From the NCBI GenBank assembly GCA_949752745.1, contig OX457024.1, positions 105,437,190 through 105,501,189 of the forward strand: DNA of 64,000 nucleotides, read 5' to 3'. This DNA is from Protula sp. h YS-2021 (Eukaryota > Annelida > Polychaeta > Sabellida > Serpulidae). Shown one piece after another: positions 53,231-64,000 of this stretch (its first letter is position 1; the number at the start of each line of letters is the position of its first letter). The notes beneath the pieces are model-generated. The model was not told where the DNA came from. It ran no database searches and saw only the letters and a program-made list of their open reading frames with translations. Position numbers and translations under genes: made by a program.

Positions 53231-54365
53231 AATTTATAACATCACTTTTTTAATTTGAGGAAGTGAATGTACACATAAGAAAGGTTATAAGACTCATAAC
53301 TTTTAAAAAATATAAAGAAATCAATCTTTCTAAACTTTATTAGCAAACAAAGTCAAACTGATAGGTACAATATTATATACTAATCGGTTTATCGTGTTTG
53401 TGGTGTGTAAAATGTTGTTAAGTGTAATTTTTAAAAATTATTGCACAAACAATGGAGTAAATAATTCTACACTTCAATGATCTTGATATTGCACAAGTAA
53501 GCGCCTAATACGTTCTGGACTTTTTTTTGCGCTGGTGTCAACATAAACAACGCTAGCAACACAGTCGTAACCCTCCACGACCCGAACTAGTTCACTTCGT
53601 TACCAGTACTTTTACCACTAAACACTACTTTGAAATATATAAAATTTTAACAATTATTTTAATACCAACTTTCTGATATTTCACCAATAACTACATTCAA
53701 AACGCTAAAAATTAGCCATTCCCCCCTATTTTTGTGAATAAATTCCTACGCATCTGCCAAGGCAACATGTAAACAACCGCCATTTTCAAAAGCGAACATT
53801 AAATATGCATTTGATTTTTAAAGGTTTTGGGACGTTATTCAAACCTCCCACAGCTGAAAACGACAATATTATTAAATTTAGTAACTATCTTCGTACCATA
53901 AAAAGGTAATTTGGTAAATTAACCGAGAAATTAAGATAAACATTAGAACCTCAGCTGGTCACGAATCCCAGCTATCACGAATTATCACCCATAGTTTTAA
54001 CTTAAAATTTACCCCTTAAAACGGTCTTAATTTCTAAAATAAATGTCGTGTAATATTTTCCAATACCCATTTTAGTTATTGCCGGCATATGAAATACAAA
54101 AAAACGTATTTAAAATCATAAAATTGAATTAAAAATAGTTTTATAATTACTTCTGGTTTTCGCAGAACCGCCAAAACACACGTTTTAAATAGCCGTTTAA
54201 TCGTGAAAATACTGTTTATATGCCTAAAAATTTAATAAATACCAAAACTACAAAGCATGATGCGCCTGAGTTATAAACGAAATCATTTTTTAAATAGTTT
54301 TCTGCGACTTTCATAAGTTTTGAACGTAGCTTTCCCAGTCAAAATGGCAAAATTTTAACGTTCGA
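53231..54365. other. Unique interior of the hAT-type element
   Basis: AT-rich, no reading frame of note on either strand, no transposase relic. Confidence 0.5.
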
Positions 54366-54447
54366 GTAAAAGTCTCGATGGGACTTGAACCCCAGACCAA
54401 ACGATTCGAAGTCCCACGCTCTATCAACCACGCCACTGGACCAGTTG
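54366..54447 (-). other. tRNA-like sequence (SINE-head candidate)
   Basis: On the minus strand GGTCCAGTGGCGTGGTTGA...TAGAGCG and GGGTTCAAGTCCC fit Pol III A and B boxes at tRNA spacing; the segment ACTTCGAATC would be an anticodon arm with TCG. The acceptor stem is incomplete. Confidence 0.45.
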
Positions 54448-54547
54448 TACGGTTGACACAGGTCATTGTAATAATGTAAAAAATCAATATTTCAGTCCTG
54501 GGCGAAATTCATATTATATTGCGTCCTTACCACAACCGCAATTTGGA

Positions 54548-54765
54548 AAGTAGCATATTCAGTGTATATACGACTGAACATTGAAAGTCGTATATTCCTT
54601 GTATATACGACTGAACATTAAAAGTCGTATATTCCGTGTATATACGACCGAACATTGAGAGTTGTATATTCCATGTATATACGACCAAACATTATCAAGT
54701 TGTTAAGTCGTATATTCCGTGTATATACTACCGAAAATTGTGTATATAAGACCACTAAATAAAGT
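54548..54765. repeat. ~37-bp dyad satellite, right
   Basis: Five copies of AGTCGTATATTCCGTGTATATACGAC with ACTGAACATTGA spacers, inverted relative to 52985-53230. Confidence 0.88.
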
Positions 54766-55219
54766 ACAAAAATTTTACACATCACTTTCACTTACGGTTT
54801 TACGTTTATATAATTTACTATAACGTCAGTTACTAATTGCCAATAACCAATTGCTCTGAGAAAAAACAGGGTTTCTTATTTGCTTCACATATTCTTATTT
54901 TAAATAATAGCTTGTTTTTTATTTATTTATAATTGCCTGCACTTAATCAGATATTTATTTTTACCTTAGAGCAAATACAAAACCTAGCGGTAATGTTTTA
55001 TCTTTATTACCTCAAAGCTTACTTACACAAAAATTTACACTGTTATTGAGCATCTAACAATTTATTCTAAAATATTGTTTTAACAAATGATTTATTCTAA
55101 AATATTATTTTAACAAATAATTCGCAAATTACATCAAGATGTACATTTGGTAATTGACAATATTTATTATCCTAAATAAAATACATGTAGGCACTAGCTA
55201 TGTAGAATCCAATCAAGTT

Positions 55220-56950
55220 ACTTCATTAATTTTAGACCGCTCGATGAGGAAAGCGTTCGAAAAATAATAATGTCTTCATCCCAAGTCTTGCGATAGCGAC
55301 CCAATCCTAACCTGCTTGTCAAACAATGTATCAGTGAACTCCTTTCTATCATTTGCAGAATAATAAACTTATCAATTTCTACTAACACTTTACCGGCCTC
55401 TTTCAAGCAAGCAATCGTTTATCCTCTTCTAAAAAAGCCAAATCTCGATACTATTCCGAAGAACTATCGCCCAATTTCCAATTTATCATTTATATCAAAA
55501 ATCCTTGAAGAGGCAATATGCCAACAATTAAATGTCCATCTCACCTCCCATAGTTGGGAAGAAAAGTATCAATCAGCGTACCACAAGTATCATAGTATTG
55601 AAACTGCCCTTATTCGTTTGTTTGATAACCTTTTGATCCAACTGGATAACCGCCAAGCTGTGTTTCTCACATTACTCGACCTTTCTACCGCCTTTGACAC
55701 AGTAGATCATGAGATCTATCTACGCCGGTTGGAGTGCTCCTTTGGTGTCGAAAGTTGAGCCCTTGATTGGGTATCATCATACCTTCATGATCGCAGTGCA
55801 CGTGTTAAGGTCGATAGTGCACTTTCGGACTCTACTACCTTGGATTGCGCCCTACCCTCAGGTTCCGAAATTGGACCACGAAGATATTCTCAATAAACCA
55901 AGCCATTGGGTTCTCTGATAAAATACACGGACTACCCTATCATTTTATGCGGATGATTCTGGTCTAGAAAATGCCTTCAATCCACGCTCAGTCTCAGAAC
56001 ATGGCGCGGCCCTTGCTCAAGTTTCTGACGCCTTCAAAGGTATGGGGTCCTGGATGACCGTTAATAAACTTAAATTGAACAAAGACAAAACTGATTTTTT
56101 GGTTATAACACGTGCACGCAACGAGTATTTATCAGTACCCATAGCCTACACCTCGACAATGTCGTTGTTAAACGTTCCCACGTTGCTCGAGTCTTGGGAG
56201 TGCTCGCTGACTCGCATTTAACAATGGAGGCACATATAAACTCTGTTGTTCGAACGTGCAACTACTACCTACGGTGGATACGTGATGTTCGTTCGCGTTT
56301 GAACGACGATGCTGCAAAGACACTCGTGCATGCGTTGGTGATCAATCGCATCGATTACTGCAGCAGTGTATTAATCAACCTCCCTAAAACGCAGATCAAG
56401 CGGCTGCAGCGCATCCTTAATCACTCTGCACGCATTGTGAGACCATCTAGTGAAGAAAGTGTTAAGGATAAACTCATGGCTCTCCATTGGTTACGGATTG
56501 AGCGACGTATTGTGTTTAAAGTCGCCCTTTTGACTCATAAAGCCCTCAGCACTTCAGCACTTGAGTACATTACAGAGCTCCTTTCACCTTATACTCCATC
56601 GCGTAGCCTGGGGTCGTCGGATCAGTATCTTCTCCAAGAGCGTCGATCCAATCAGCGCTACGGGGAAACAGCGTTCCAAAATGCATCCCCCAAATTATGG
56701 AACTCTTTACCATTTAGAATAAGACAGGAACGTGATATTTTAGTTTTCAGAAAATTACTAAAAACTTTTTAGGCTGGCATACAATTAATGTCAATTTTAG
56801 CTAGTCAGTGTTTTTATTTTTTTTTATTTTCAATTTTCAATTTCTTATTAGAATACCTAATTTGTTGGCGCTTAGGGTTTTACCATTGTAAGTGCGATAT
56901 AAATGTGTTCATAACAATAATAAAAAAAGTGTGTGAAATATTTGTTGATT
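55220..56950 (+). mobile_element. CR1/Jockey-type LINE, 5'-truncated
   Basis: Plus-strand ORF2 remnant nested in the hAT-type element. In order: AIVYPLLKKPNLDTIPKNYR and PISNLSFISKILEEAI (55400-55520), LLDLSTAFDTVDHEI (first catalytic Asp, 55675-55715), FYADDSGLENAF (catalytic Asp pair, near 55945), MTVNKLKLNKDKTDFLVI, then an intact 192-codon C-terminal part (56194-56772). The 3' end has an A-rich, TA-repeat tail near 56920-56980. Frameshifts near 55720-55930 and 56100-56190 disable it. Confidence 0.88.
56194..56772 (+). pseudogene. LINE ORF2 C-terminal domain
   Basis: LGVLADSHLTMEAHINSVVR, ALVINRIDYCSSVLINLPK, LQRILNHSARIV, LHWLRIERRIVFKVALLTHK and the end NSLPFRIRQERDILVFRKLL are the standard post-RT blocks of CR1/L2/Jockey elements. 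The preceding RT is frameshifted, so this is a fragment despite its long open frame. Confidence 0.85.
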
Positions 56951-57135
56951 TGTTCCATGTGATATATATATATATATAATATAAAATAACATTACCAAAT
57001 CAATGCATTATCTTGTTATAAATAGTAAAAACAAAACCGAACCGAAACCGTGATTGGACATTTCGGTTTTCGGTTCGAACCGAACCGAAGCCTTTTCTCG
57101 GTTCTCGGTTTTCGGTACGAACCGTCACACCTCTA

Positions 57136-57143
57136 CTCAAATC
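57136..57143. repeat. Right 8-bp target duplication CTCAAATC
   Basis: Partner of 52690-52697. Confidence 0.9.
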
Positions 57144-57483
57144 CCTATACATATGCATCTGTGAAGAAAATGAAATGCAGATGGATCAAAGACATTTTAA
57201 AGCAGTGTGTGAAATGAACACGAATGCGGAAATGGCGGGGCCATTTCAGTCAAAGATGAGATGGCCCGAGCTAGTGTGAGATGGTCCGAAAAAATTAATA
57301 CGATAATCAGTAAACTTAAATAATCAGTAACACGCCTAGAAATACGTCTAAAACATTTGAATTCTACTTCCGTCTTCTCTGCCTGTCTTTGTTCTTGCAT
57401 TAGAAATGCTTCCGTGACAACGGTTAATACTTTCAACAGCATTAACGGAAAAAAACAGTAAATGGGAAGTTCAAAGACTAATA

Positions 57484-57645
57484 ATGTACTCCGGCAGACT
57501 AATAATGTACTCCGGCAGACTAATAATGTACTCCGGTAGACTAATAATGTACTCCGGCAGACTAATAATGTACTCCGGCAGACTAATAATGTACTCCGGC
57601 AGACTAATAATGTACTCCGGCAGACTAATAATGTACTCCGGCAGA
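57484..57645. repeat. 21-bp tandem repeat, eight copies
   Basis: ATGTACTCCGGCAGACTAATA repeated with a single C/T variant in the third copy. Codon-multiple length produces an (MYSGRLI)n frame without further support as a gene. Confidence 0.93.
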
Positions 57646-57779
57646 AGTCATCGAGTTTCGTTCAACCCTGTTAACAGACTTTGCCTGAATTGTGTTCACG
57701 TCATATACGTGTCTCTTACACGCAACAGTGTGAAAGGTAAAACTGCTAAGTCCAGCAGTGACCTCGAGACGTCATTAGA

Positions 57780-58380
57780 GGCCACGAAAATCTAATCAGC
57801 TCAAAGGTCATATGTTAATTCACCAACAGTTAGTTTCATCAAAATCAATTCACATGCTTTGGTTGAGCTTTGTTCACAAGATGAGCAAGATTGACACATA
57901 CGATGGTTTGGAAAGCAAAACGGAAGATTCGGTGGTAACCTTTAGCGATCATGAGAGATTTTTAATCCGGAATTTAATCAAGCTGAGAGATCATCCATTG
58001 GAACACTCACATCAAGTTCCACCACAGTCAGCTCATATGCTGTGGTCGAATCGTTTGCAAGATCCATGTGACCCATATATACGATAGTGTTGAAAGAAAA
58101 AATTGAAAGGATGGGGGGTAACCTTGAATGTTAACTCAAGGTCATCACAGTCTAATCAGCGCAACAGGTCATCCGTATGAATACTCTCCCGACTGTCATT
58201 ACACTCCGTTCACAGGCGGATTCTTGTTTACAAGAGTCACAAAACCCACTCTCATGAGTCTGAAAGTCCAGCGATAACCTTGGATAACATCTTAAAGCAA
58301 CTAAAATCCATTCAACGCCAGAGGTTGTCCATGTGAACACTCTAATCGAATATCATCAAATCCGTTGATAGGAATTGACG
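57780..58380. repeat. Diverged ~180-190-bp tandem repeats
   Basis: Three to four degenerate units marked by TCTAATCAGC(T/G)CAA(A/C)AGGTCAT, a CA(C/T)ATGCT(T/G)TGGT phrase and GGTAACCTT. Confidence 0.55.
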
Positions 58381-59863
58381 AAATCGTGTTGTGGTCGGAC
58401 GAACACTATGCCCTTCCTTACTGAGTGAGGTCGGGGTATAAAAAGCGTGATAAGTAGCACTGTAGATGTGGAAAATAGACAGGATTATATTTTCCAGGGC
58501 AAACACTCCACAAAGCACCCAGGAGAAACCCGGTCTATCGTGAAATTTTCATTCGTTAGGCTGTAGTAAACGTTTAAAATTAAGAACTCTGAATGGATCA
58601 GTTGAATTGAAGTGAAGAATGGCCTGGGCCAGTTCGAGATGACCTCGAGCCAATTCCATTACCGGGACTAGTAACAATGTCCCTACTTGTTCTTTTTCAA
58701 AGTTTTTACTTATTACTCTGCATTCTAGAACCTGCTTATGAATGTATTTTAGTGAAATAGAGTTCTACTGACGCTAAGCCTTGTATGCTAATTTCAAAAT
58801 ACGAATCCGCTTATTGTAAATTATCAAGTATTTTTCGTCAAAGCTGACTTCAGCGGATGCCGAGAGCGTGATTTCGCTTATTATTGAAGTGAGATAGCTA
58901 TTGTATCCACACACCAGTGCACCAGATCAGACCCAATTTACCCGCGGCTGAATTTACCACTGTGCAGTTCCCGTATACCCTAACCCTTCAATCTCGACAA
59001 AATCGTTCGTATGCGAATCGCTTGTGCGTCGGGTCTGTAGAATACACAAGTTATGCTTCCGACGGCCCGTCAGAATTTTTACTACTTAATTTCCGTCCAT
59101 TGGTATTGTTTTAGAAATGTTACATAATTATATATATAATATATCTATATAGATGACAGAGTACTTGCATTGTTGTAGGTGTCCATACACACCACAAGTA
59201 GCCCAATGCACCGTATCTCAATTAAAAAAAATATGGCGGGACACTGCAAGCGGTGCTTCCATATGAAGAAAAATTATTTTATCGTGATGAACATTTATCC
59301 GAAAACATTTAAAGTACTTTTAACGAAGTAGGAACCTGACAGAGGACAACTTGGGAAACATTGACGTAAACCTAAAAGCGATTCAACAAAAGTTTCCGTA
59401 GACCCGATATGGAATTTTCTTGTCTAGTTTTCGGCAGCTTCTAAAAGGGCACTAGCCTAATAAGAATAGTCACAGAAACACAAAAATCATTGTAACGATT
59501 ATGACGTAATAGTGGGATTAGGAGTATTTTCAAATCAAAATGCAAAAGCGCCGTGAATTTCGTATTTTTATCGATGGCTAAGAAAGTTCCTGGGGACCAC
59601 AGCCAGGGGACCAGACCAGGAACTGCCATGGCTGCACTACGACTTACTTGAATTTTATGGGATCTTGTCGATGTCACAAAGATATGCTTTCCCAGGCGAT
59701 CCTCTATCAGTCGCTTTTTTAAGGAGGGGGGGGGGGGGGAATCTCAGATAGGGAGCATGTCAGGTTTTTTTTGGCAAATACTTGCACCATAGGGGTGATC
59801 AAGGGCATTGCCTTGCACAGTTATATTGTTTAAGAACAGTTGTACTTTGCTGTGAACAAACAG
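58381..59863. other. No gene recognised
   Basis: No domain-bearing frame. A G-run sits at 59727-59739. The start of the dehydrogenase gene may lie here but was not identified. Confidence 0.35.
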
Positions 59864-59982
59864 GTGGTATTTCAACAGCAACGCGTGCAGCAGTGATGCT
59901 CGGCTTGACGGCAAGGTTGTCATAGTGACTGGAGCGAATACGGGCATTGGCAAGGAAACCGTGAAGGATCTCGTACAGCGCG
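59864..59982 (+). CDS. Retinol-dehydrogenase-like SDR, nucleotide-binding exon
   Basis: Exon bounded by AACAAACAG| and |GTCAGT. It reads RLDGKVVIVTGANTGIGKET and VKDLVQRG, the first beta strand, T-G-x-x-x-G-I-G dinucleotide loop and first helix of classical short-chain dehydrogenases, closest in wording to the RDH11/12/13/14 group. It ends in phase 1 and joins the exon at 62571 without a frame break. The enzyme would interconvert retinoid or other carbonyl/alcohol pairs with NADP(H), normally membrane-associated in this group. The first residues, W-Y-F-N-S-N-A-C, may continue from an unseen upstream exon. Confidence 0.8.
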
Positions 59983-60038
59983 GTCAGTTTGTCTGCGTGG
60001 TCCATACACGAGGGCATTGAACTTGATTGATTGTTTTA

Positions 60039-60303
60039 GTCCCCTGCCGCCCGCATAGCGCAAAATCGGGGACTAGAGTATTCGGGTTTGTCCGTCCGTC
60101 TATCTCTCTGTCTGTCGACACGTGAAGTACATGATTTTGTGTTTGTGCATCACAAACAAAGGGATGAATACAACTGCTGTACCTACTAGTTACAGATGTA
60201 CAAGAAGTATTTTACGTGGCGATACGTCCACCCATTCGTCTGAAACATGGTTTTTCGTTGTGTTGCGGCGGGGGACTCGGTCAGTTTCACAGACATTACT
60301 TGT
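60039..60303. mobile_element. Short repeat family R, short copy
   Basis: Left end GTCCCCTGCCGCCCGCA preceded by TTTTA, then GTATTCGGGTTTGTCCGTCC, and right end GCGGCGGGGGACTCGGTCAG...ACTTGT. It lacks the 180-bp internal array. Confidence 0.75.
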
Positions 60304-60499
60304 CTGGTTTTGTTGATAACCCGGTGTGAGCAGCGTTCGAAAAGTCGAGCAAAAAAGTGGTGGCCGTCGGTGACTCCGAACCTCAAAAAGTTGGGAGCCC
60401 GACTGGAAATCCTGGAGTCCGGCAGTTTTTAGACCAGACGACTTCGACGGGCCAGTCTTGTCACATTAGTAGGGTGGGGGGGCATCCCTCGTCTGTAAA

Positions 60500-61690
60500 C
60501 GTTTACTTAAATTGTTTCTTCTCCTTCAGATTAGATCGGGCTCCTTTCGCATTTTGTACGAATTTTCTGTCGGTGGGCCTCTCTTGAAAAATTACTTTTT
60601 TGGCCATCCGCCAGAAATTGACCAAAGAGAGGAGGGGGGAGGGGGCGCATTTAAAATTTTGATTAGTTTTTCTCAAATTTTGTGCGAATATTCTCTTGAA
60701 AAATTTTTTTTTGTTGGTGACCCGCCAAAAAATTGGCCAAAGTGGGTCATTTTTTATTTATTGGTGTCCAATTTTCCAAATGCTTCTTCCACAATTTAGA
60801 TCGGATTCCTTTTCAATTTTATACGGTTGTTCGCTAGGGCTCTCTTGGAAAATACTTTTTGGGCGAAAAACTTAAATGGACGAGGGGAGCATTTTTTAAT
60901 TTATTGGCGTCCAATTTTCAAAATGCTTCTTCTCCCACAATTTGGATCGGATGCCTTTCCAATTTGGTGCGATTGTTCTCTTGATGGTTCCCTCTTGAAA
61001 TATTACTTTTTTTTAGTGATCCGACAAAAATTGGACAAATGGGGGGCATTTAAAATTTTTTAGGATGCAAATTTTCGAAATGCTTCTTCTCCATCGATTT
61101 GATCAGATTTTTTTCAAATTTTGTACAAATATTCATGAAGAAGGCTTCTCTTCAAAAATGACTTTTTTTTGGCGATCCGCCAAAAATTGGCCAATGTGAG
61201 TCATTTTTTAATTTGTTGATAGCATATTTTCAACATGCTTCTTCTCCCACAATTTTGAACGGATTTCTTCAGAATTTTGAACGATTGTTCCCTTGATGGT
61301 TCTCTCTTGATAATTTACCTTTTTGTCGATCCGCCAAAACATTGGCTTTGCACAAATGCTCACTAGCGTATCATCTCGTGAAGGTTACTTTTTTGTGCAA
61401 TCCACCAAAAATTGGCCAAATACGGAAGGGGGGGCTTTTTTTGGTAGCCAGTTTTCAAAGAGCTTCTTCTTTCACTATTTTGGTGAGATTACCTTAAATT
61501 TTCCACAAATGCTCACTAGGTTTTCCTCTTATGAAAAGTTGCTTTTGTGGCGATCTGCCAAAAATTGGCTAGAATGGAGAATTTGAAAATATTGAGTAGC
61601 CAATTTTCAAAATGCTTCTTGTCCCACAATTTTGACCGGATTCCTTCATAAATTTGTACGAATTTTCAACAACCGGGTTGAATAATATGG
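60500..61690. repeat. ~150-bp tandem repeats (GGCGATCCGCCAAAAATTGG)
   Basis: About seven diverged units marked by AATGCTTCTTCTCCCACAAT near 60780, 60924, 61080, 61238, 61459 and 61613, with TCTCTTGAAAAATTACTTTT and the dyad GGCGATCCGCC. Frames of 66-95 codons across it are by-products. Confidence 0.85.
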
Positions 61691-62340
61691 CTACCACTTT
61701 TTGGCGACCATACACGCCCATTGATAGGTGATTTACTAGATCTGGGCTGGTCACAATGTCCCTGGGCATTCTTGTTAAAAGAATTTTTCTAGTTTTTATA
61801 TCTACGCAATGTATTGCATGGCAGCTGTTCTATGTACATAATTACCTAGTTGTTAAACAGAAAAATATAAGCGTCGTGGCTATTCCAAGCAAATAAGTTT
61901 TCCCATGTTTTAATACACAACACTGAAAATAAATCGGACAGTTTTGAAAACAACAAAAGCTCATCTTTTCCATCTTTCCAAGTTCACACTACTTAAAATA
62001 ATCGGATAGCTTTGTGATGTTCAGAAAAAACGAAAGTCAAGTTTCATTTAGTTCTGAGACATCGCTCGACTGTGCTGTCACATCGACCAACAAAACAGTC
62101 TCCTCATCCAATGCAGAAATGGTAGTGGGTGTGAGAACATTGCTGAAATAATCCACAAAAAAAGAAAAGAAAAAGAAACAAACAAAATAAAAAACACGAG
62201 TAAGTTGAGAGCCAGCCGGGCTCCGGAGCCGGACGCGAAAATCCGAAGCCACGGGCTGCCGTGCTGCCGGACTTTTCGAACACTGGGTGTGAGAATCTAT
62301 TTCTTTTGTGCCTTCAGGCGTGTCTGGTTTTTAAGTGCGC
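61691..62340. other. No gene recognised (inside the SDR intron)
   Basis: 62210-62290 is unusually GC-rich (GAGCCAGCCGGGCTCCGGAG) and shows partial inverted similarity to 60316-60420 around TTCGAAAAGTC and GGCTTCGGA. A small mobile element is possible. Confidence 0.35.
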
Positions 62341-62343
62341 TTG

Positions 62344-62398
62344 CACTTTGCTGTGAATCCACAGGTGGTATTCCAGCAGAAACGCGTACAGCAGTGAT
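62344..62398 (+). pseudogene. Duplicated SDR exon fragment
   Basis: CACTTTGCTGTGAA..CACAG|GTGGTATTCCAGCAGAAAC.. repeats the acceptor and first codons of the exon at 59864, diverging after AGCAGTGAT. It is a partial exon duplication without the dinucleotide-binding motif. Confidence 0.65.
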
Positions 62399-62570
62399 CA
62401 GTTTATGTTGTGTGTACACACCAGCGACACATCATTTTACAAACCGGTGGTGGTGAAATATTTTGGAATATAAATGATTGTGAAGTGCCGGAAGTGTTCA
62501 ATAAGAAGTGTATAAATAAAGGAAAACTAAGTGCGTTTGTGACTGTTTTCACGCGCTTTTTTTGTTGCAG

Positions 62571-62732
62571 GTGGAAAGATCTACTTGTGCAGCAGATCCC
62601 TGGAGCGTGGAAATGCAGCTGCAGCTGATATCAAGCAGCTGACAGGAGTCACAGATGAGCAGCTTGTCGTGGCCCAGCTGGACCTCGCTTCCATGAAGTC
62701 CATCAGAAACTTTGTGGACGAATTCAAGCGGC
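62571..62732 (+). CDS. Retinol-dehydrogenase-like SDR, second exon
   Basis: Bounded by TTTGTTGCAG| and |GTGAGT. Reads GKIYLCSRSLERGNAAAADI, then VAQLDLASMKSIRNFVDEFK, corresponding to the cofactor-specificity strand (C-R/S..), and the L-D-L-A-S motif around the adenine-binding Asp. Phase 1 to phase 1. Further exons (the Y-x-x-x-K active site) would lie beyond the window. Confidence 0.85.
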
Positions 62733-62944
62733 GTGAGTGAGCGATTTGTTTATTTCTTTTTGCGAGGTATGAGCTCTGCGTTTTTAATGTACTGCTCATT
62801 TGTGACGTCATCCATAAACAGTATCCGGTTTTGTCACGGTTCTTCGTTTACGTTTGAGTGCGAAGATAAATGTTTGTAGAAACACTTTATATAAGAAGCA
62901 TAACAAATAGCCACTTGGCATCGCCACCCTGCAGTTCTTGTCTT

Positions 62945-64000
62945 TCCGGTATGTAAGGAGGGGGGGGGGGGGGGTTGTTGATATCGCTACCCTGCAGCAC
63001 TTGTCTTACCGGTATGTGGGGAGGGGGAAGGGGGGTTGATGATATCGCTACCATGCAGCACTTGTCTTTCCGGTATGTGTGTGTGTGGGGGGGGGGGGGG
63101 GGGTTAATGACATCGCTACCCTGCAGCACTTGTCTTTCCGGTTTGTGTGTGTGGTGGGGGGGGGGGGGGGTGGTGACATCGCTACCCTGCAGCACTTGTC
63201 TTTTCGGTATGTGTGTGTGGGGGGGGGGGGGGGTTGATGGCATCGCTACCCAGCAGTACTTATCTTTCCGGTATGTGTGTGTGGGGAGGGGGGTTGATGA
63301 CATCGCTACCCTGCAGCACTTGTCTTTCCGGTATGTGTGTGTGTTGGGGGGGGGGGGGGGTTGATGGCATCGCTACCCAGCAGTACTTATCTTTCCGGTA
63401 TGTGTGTGTGGGGAGGGGGGGTTGATGACATCGCTACCCTGCAGCACTTGTCTTTCGGGTATGTAGGGAGGGGGGGGGGGTTGTTGATATCGCTACCCTG
63501 CAGCACTTGTCTTACCAGTATGTGGGGAGGGGGAAGGGGGGTTGATGATATCGCTACCATGCAGCACTTGTCTTTCCGGTATGTGTGTGTGTGTGTGGGG
63601 GGGGGGGGTTGATGGCATCGCTACCCTGCAGTACTTGTCTTTCCGGTATGTGTGTGTGGGGTGGGGGGGTTGATGACATCGCTACCCTGCAGCACTTGTC
63701 TTTCCGGTTTGTGTGTGTGGGGAGGGGGGTTGATGACATCGCTACCCTGCAGCACTTGTCTTTCCGGTATGTGTGTGTGTTGGGGGGGGGGGGGGTGGTG
63801 ACATCGCTACCCTGCAGCACTTGTCTTTTCGGTATGTGTGTGTGGGGGGGGGGGGGGGGTTGATGGCATCGCTACCCAGCAGTACTTATCTTTCCGGTAT
63901 GTGTGTGTGGGGAGGGGGGTTGATGACATCGCTACCCTGCAGCACTTGTCTTTCCGGTATGTGTGTGTGTTGGGGGGGGGGGGGGTTGATGGCATCGCTA
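62945..64000. repeat. 60-68-bp G-run satellite reaching the window edge
   Basis: About 17 copies of CATCGCTACCCTGCAGCACT plus TGTCTTTCCGGTATGTGTGTGT and a G-run of 7-18. Two higher-order variants alternate (TGATGGCATCGC with AGCAGTACTTATC, and TGATGACATCGC). Frames on both strands are by-products. Confidence 0.95.

Larger units (their letters stand above)
52698..57135. mobile_element. hAT-type non-autonomous element with nested LINE
   Basis: Termini TAGAGGTGTGACGGTTC at 52698 and its complement ending at 57135, rich in CGGTTCGGTT in both ends, flanked by a perfect 8-bp duplication. TAGRGGTGT ends with 8-bp duplications are diagnostic of hAT elements. Inner inverted parts also match (52830-53230 against 54548-54935), including an AACAAGCTATTATTTAAAAT stretch. 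No transposase. A LINE inserted at about 55220-56950 splits the right side, so the original element was near 2.7 kb. Confidence 0.88.
59983..62570 (+). other. SDR intron filled with repeats
   Basis: 2,588 bp between consensus donor GTCAGT and acceptor TTTTTGTTGCAG. Contains one family-R copy, the 150-bp repeat array and a duplicated exon fragment. Confidence 0.7.

Noticed and set aside
57484..57795. 103-codon frame starting with MYSGRLI repeats
   Set aside because: 21-bp tandem repeat followed by ordinary sequence; no domain or splice context.
62887..63995. Pro/Thr-His and Gly/Val-Trp frames at the right edge
   Set aside because: By-products of the G-run satellite.
1..64000. CRISPR arrays or bacterial operon interpretation
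   Set aside because: Direct repeats here are contiguous tandem satellites without unique spacers, and splice sites plus eukaryotic retrotransposons show this is an animal-type genome.

Overview
This is a window of eukaryotic, almost certainly animal, nuclear DNA. Signs are spliced genes with GT/AG junctions and TATA and AATAAA signals, abundant LINE, LTR, hAT-like and Polinton-like transposons, and dense mini- and microsatellites in AT-rich, gene-poor DNA. A very long ankyrin-repeat protein next to a cGAS-like nucleotidyltransferase, together with short repeat families built on phrases such as 'ATTCGGGTTTGTCCGTCCGTC', suggests a marine invertebrate (mollusc, cnidarian, hemichordate or similar). 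The sequence alone does not fix the phylum.

Layout. 0-7.7 kb holds a 15-bp minisatellite, a 5'-truncated L1/Tx1-type LINE (minus), a decayed CR1/Jockey-type LINE (minus) and a 9-copy 80-bp satellite. 7.76-11.53 kb is a 3.8-kb transposon bounded by the 6-bp target duplication TTTATT, with AGTAGGGG termini and a broken acidic C2H2 gene. 12-15.3 kb is simple repeats. 15.3-19.55 kb is a 4.2-kb hAT-like non-autonomous element swollen by internal satellites (8-bp duplication GTGCTTTT). 19.93-26.35 kb is a 6.4-kb transposon with two nearly identical 2.2-2.3-kb inverted arms and a 6-bp duplication GGAATT. Its centre carries two convergent genes, a PC4/SUB1-like protein and an acidic C2H2 zinc-finger protein.

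The main host locus is at 29.86-35.76 kb on the plus strand: an intron acceptor, a 5'UTR, a 1,341-residue ankyrin-repeat reading frame, and 0.25 kb further a cGAS-like receptor (cGLR) reading frame with an intact GS...ExD...D active site. A consensus donor near the end of the ankyrin frame and acceptors before the cGLR frame are in the same phase, so one transcript could encode an ankyrin sensor fused to a cyclic-dinucleotide synthase. A poly(A) signal inside the putative intron would allow an ankyrin-only isoform.

35.8-47.5 kb shows no recognised gene, only hairpins and low-complexity DNA. 47.55-52.56 kb is a complete but dead Ty3/Gypsy-type retrotransposon (minus) with LTRs, PBS and PPT; one LTR is split by a 0.78-kb element of a family present three times in the window. 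52.70-57.14 kb is a second hAT-type element (8-bp duplication CTCAAATC) with a CR1/Jockey-type LINE nested inside it. 59.86-62.73 kb has two exons of a short-chain dehydrogenase of the retinol-dehydrogenase type with a duplicated exon fragment in the intron, and the window ends in a G-rich 60-68-bp tandem array.

The most interesting signals are the putative ankyrin-cGLR gene and the pair of related transposons encoding PC4 and C2H2 proteins.
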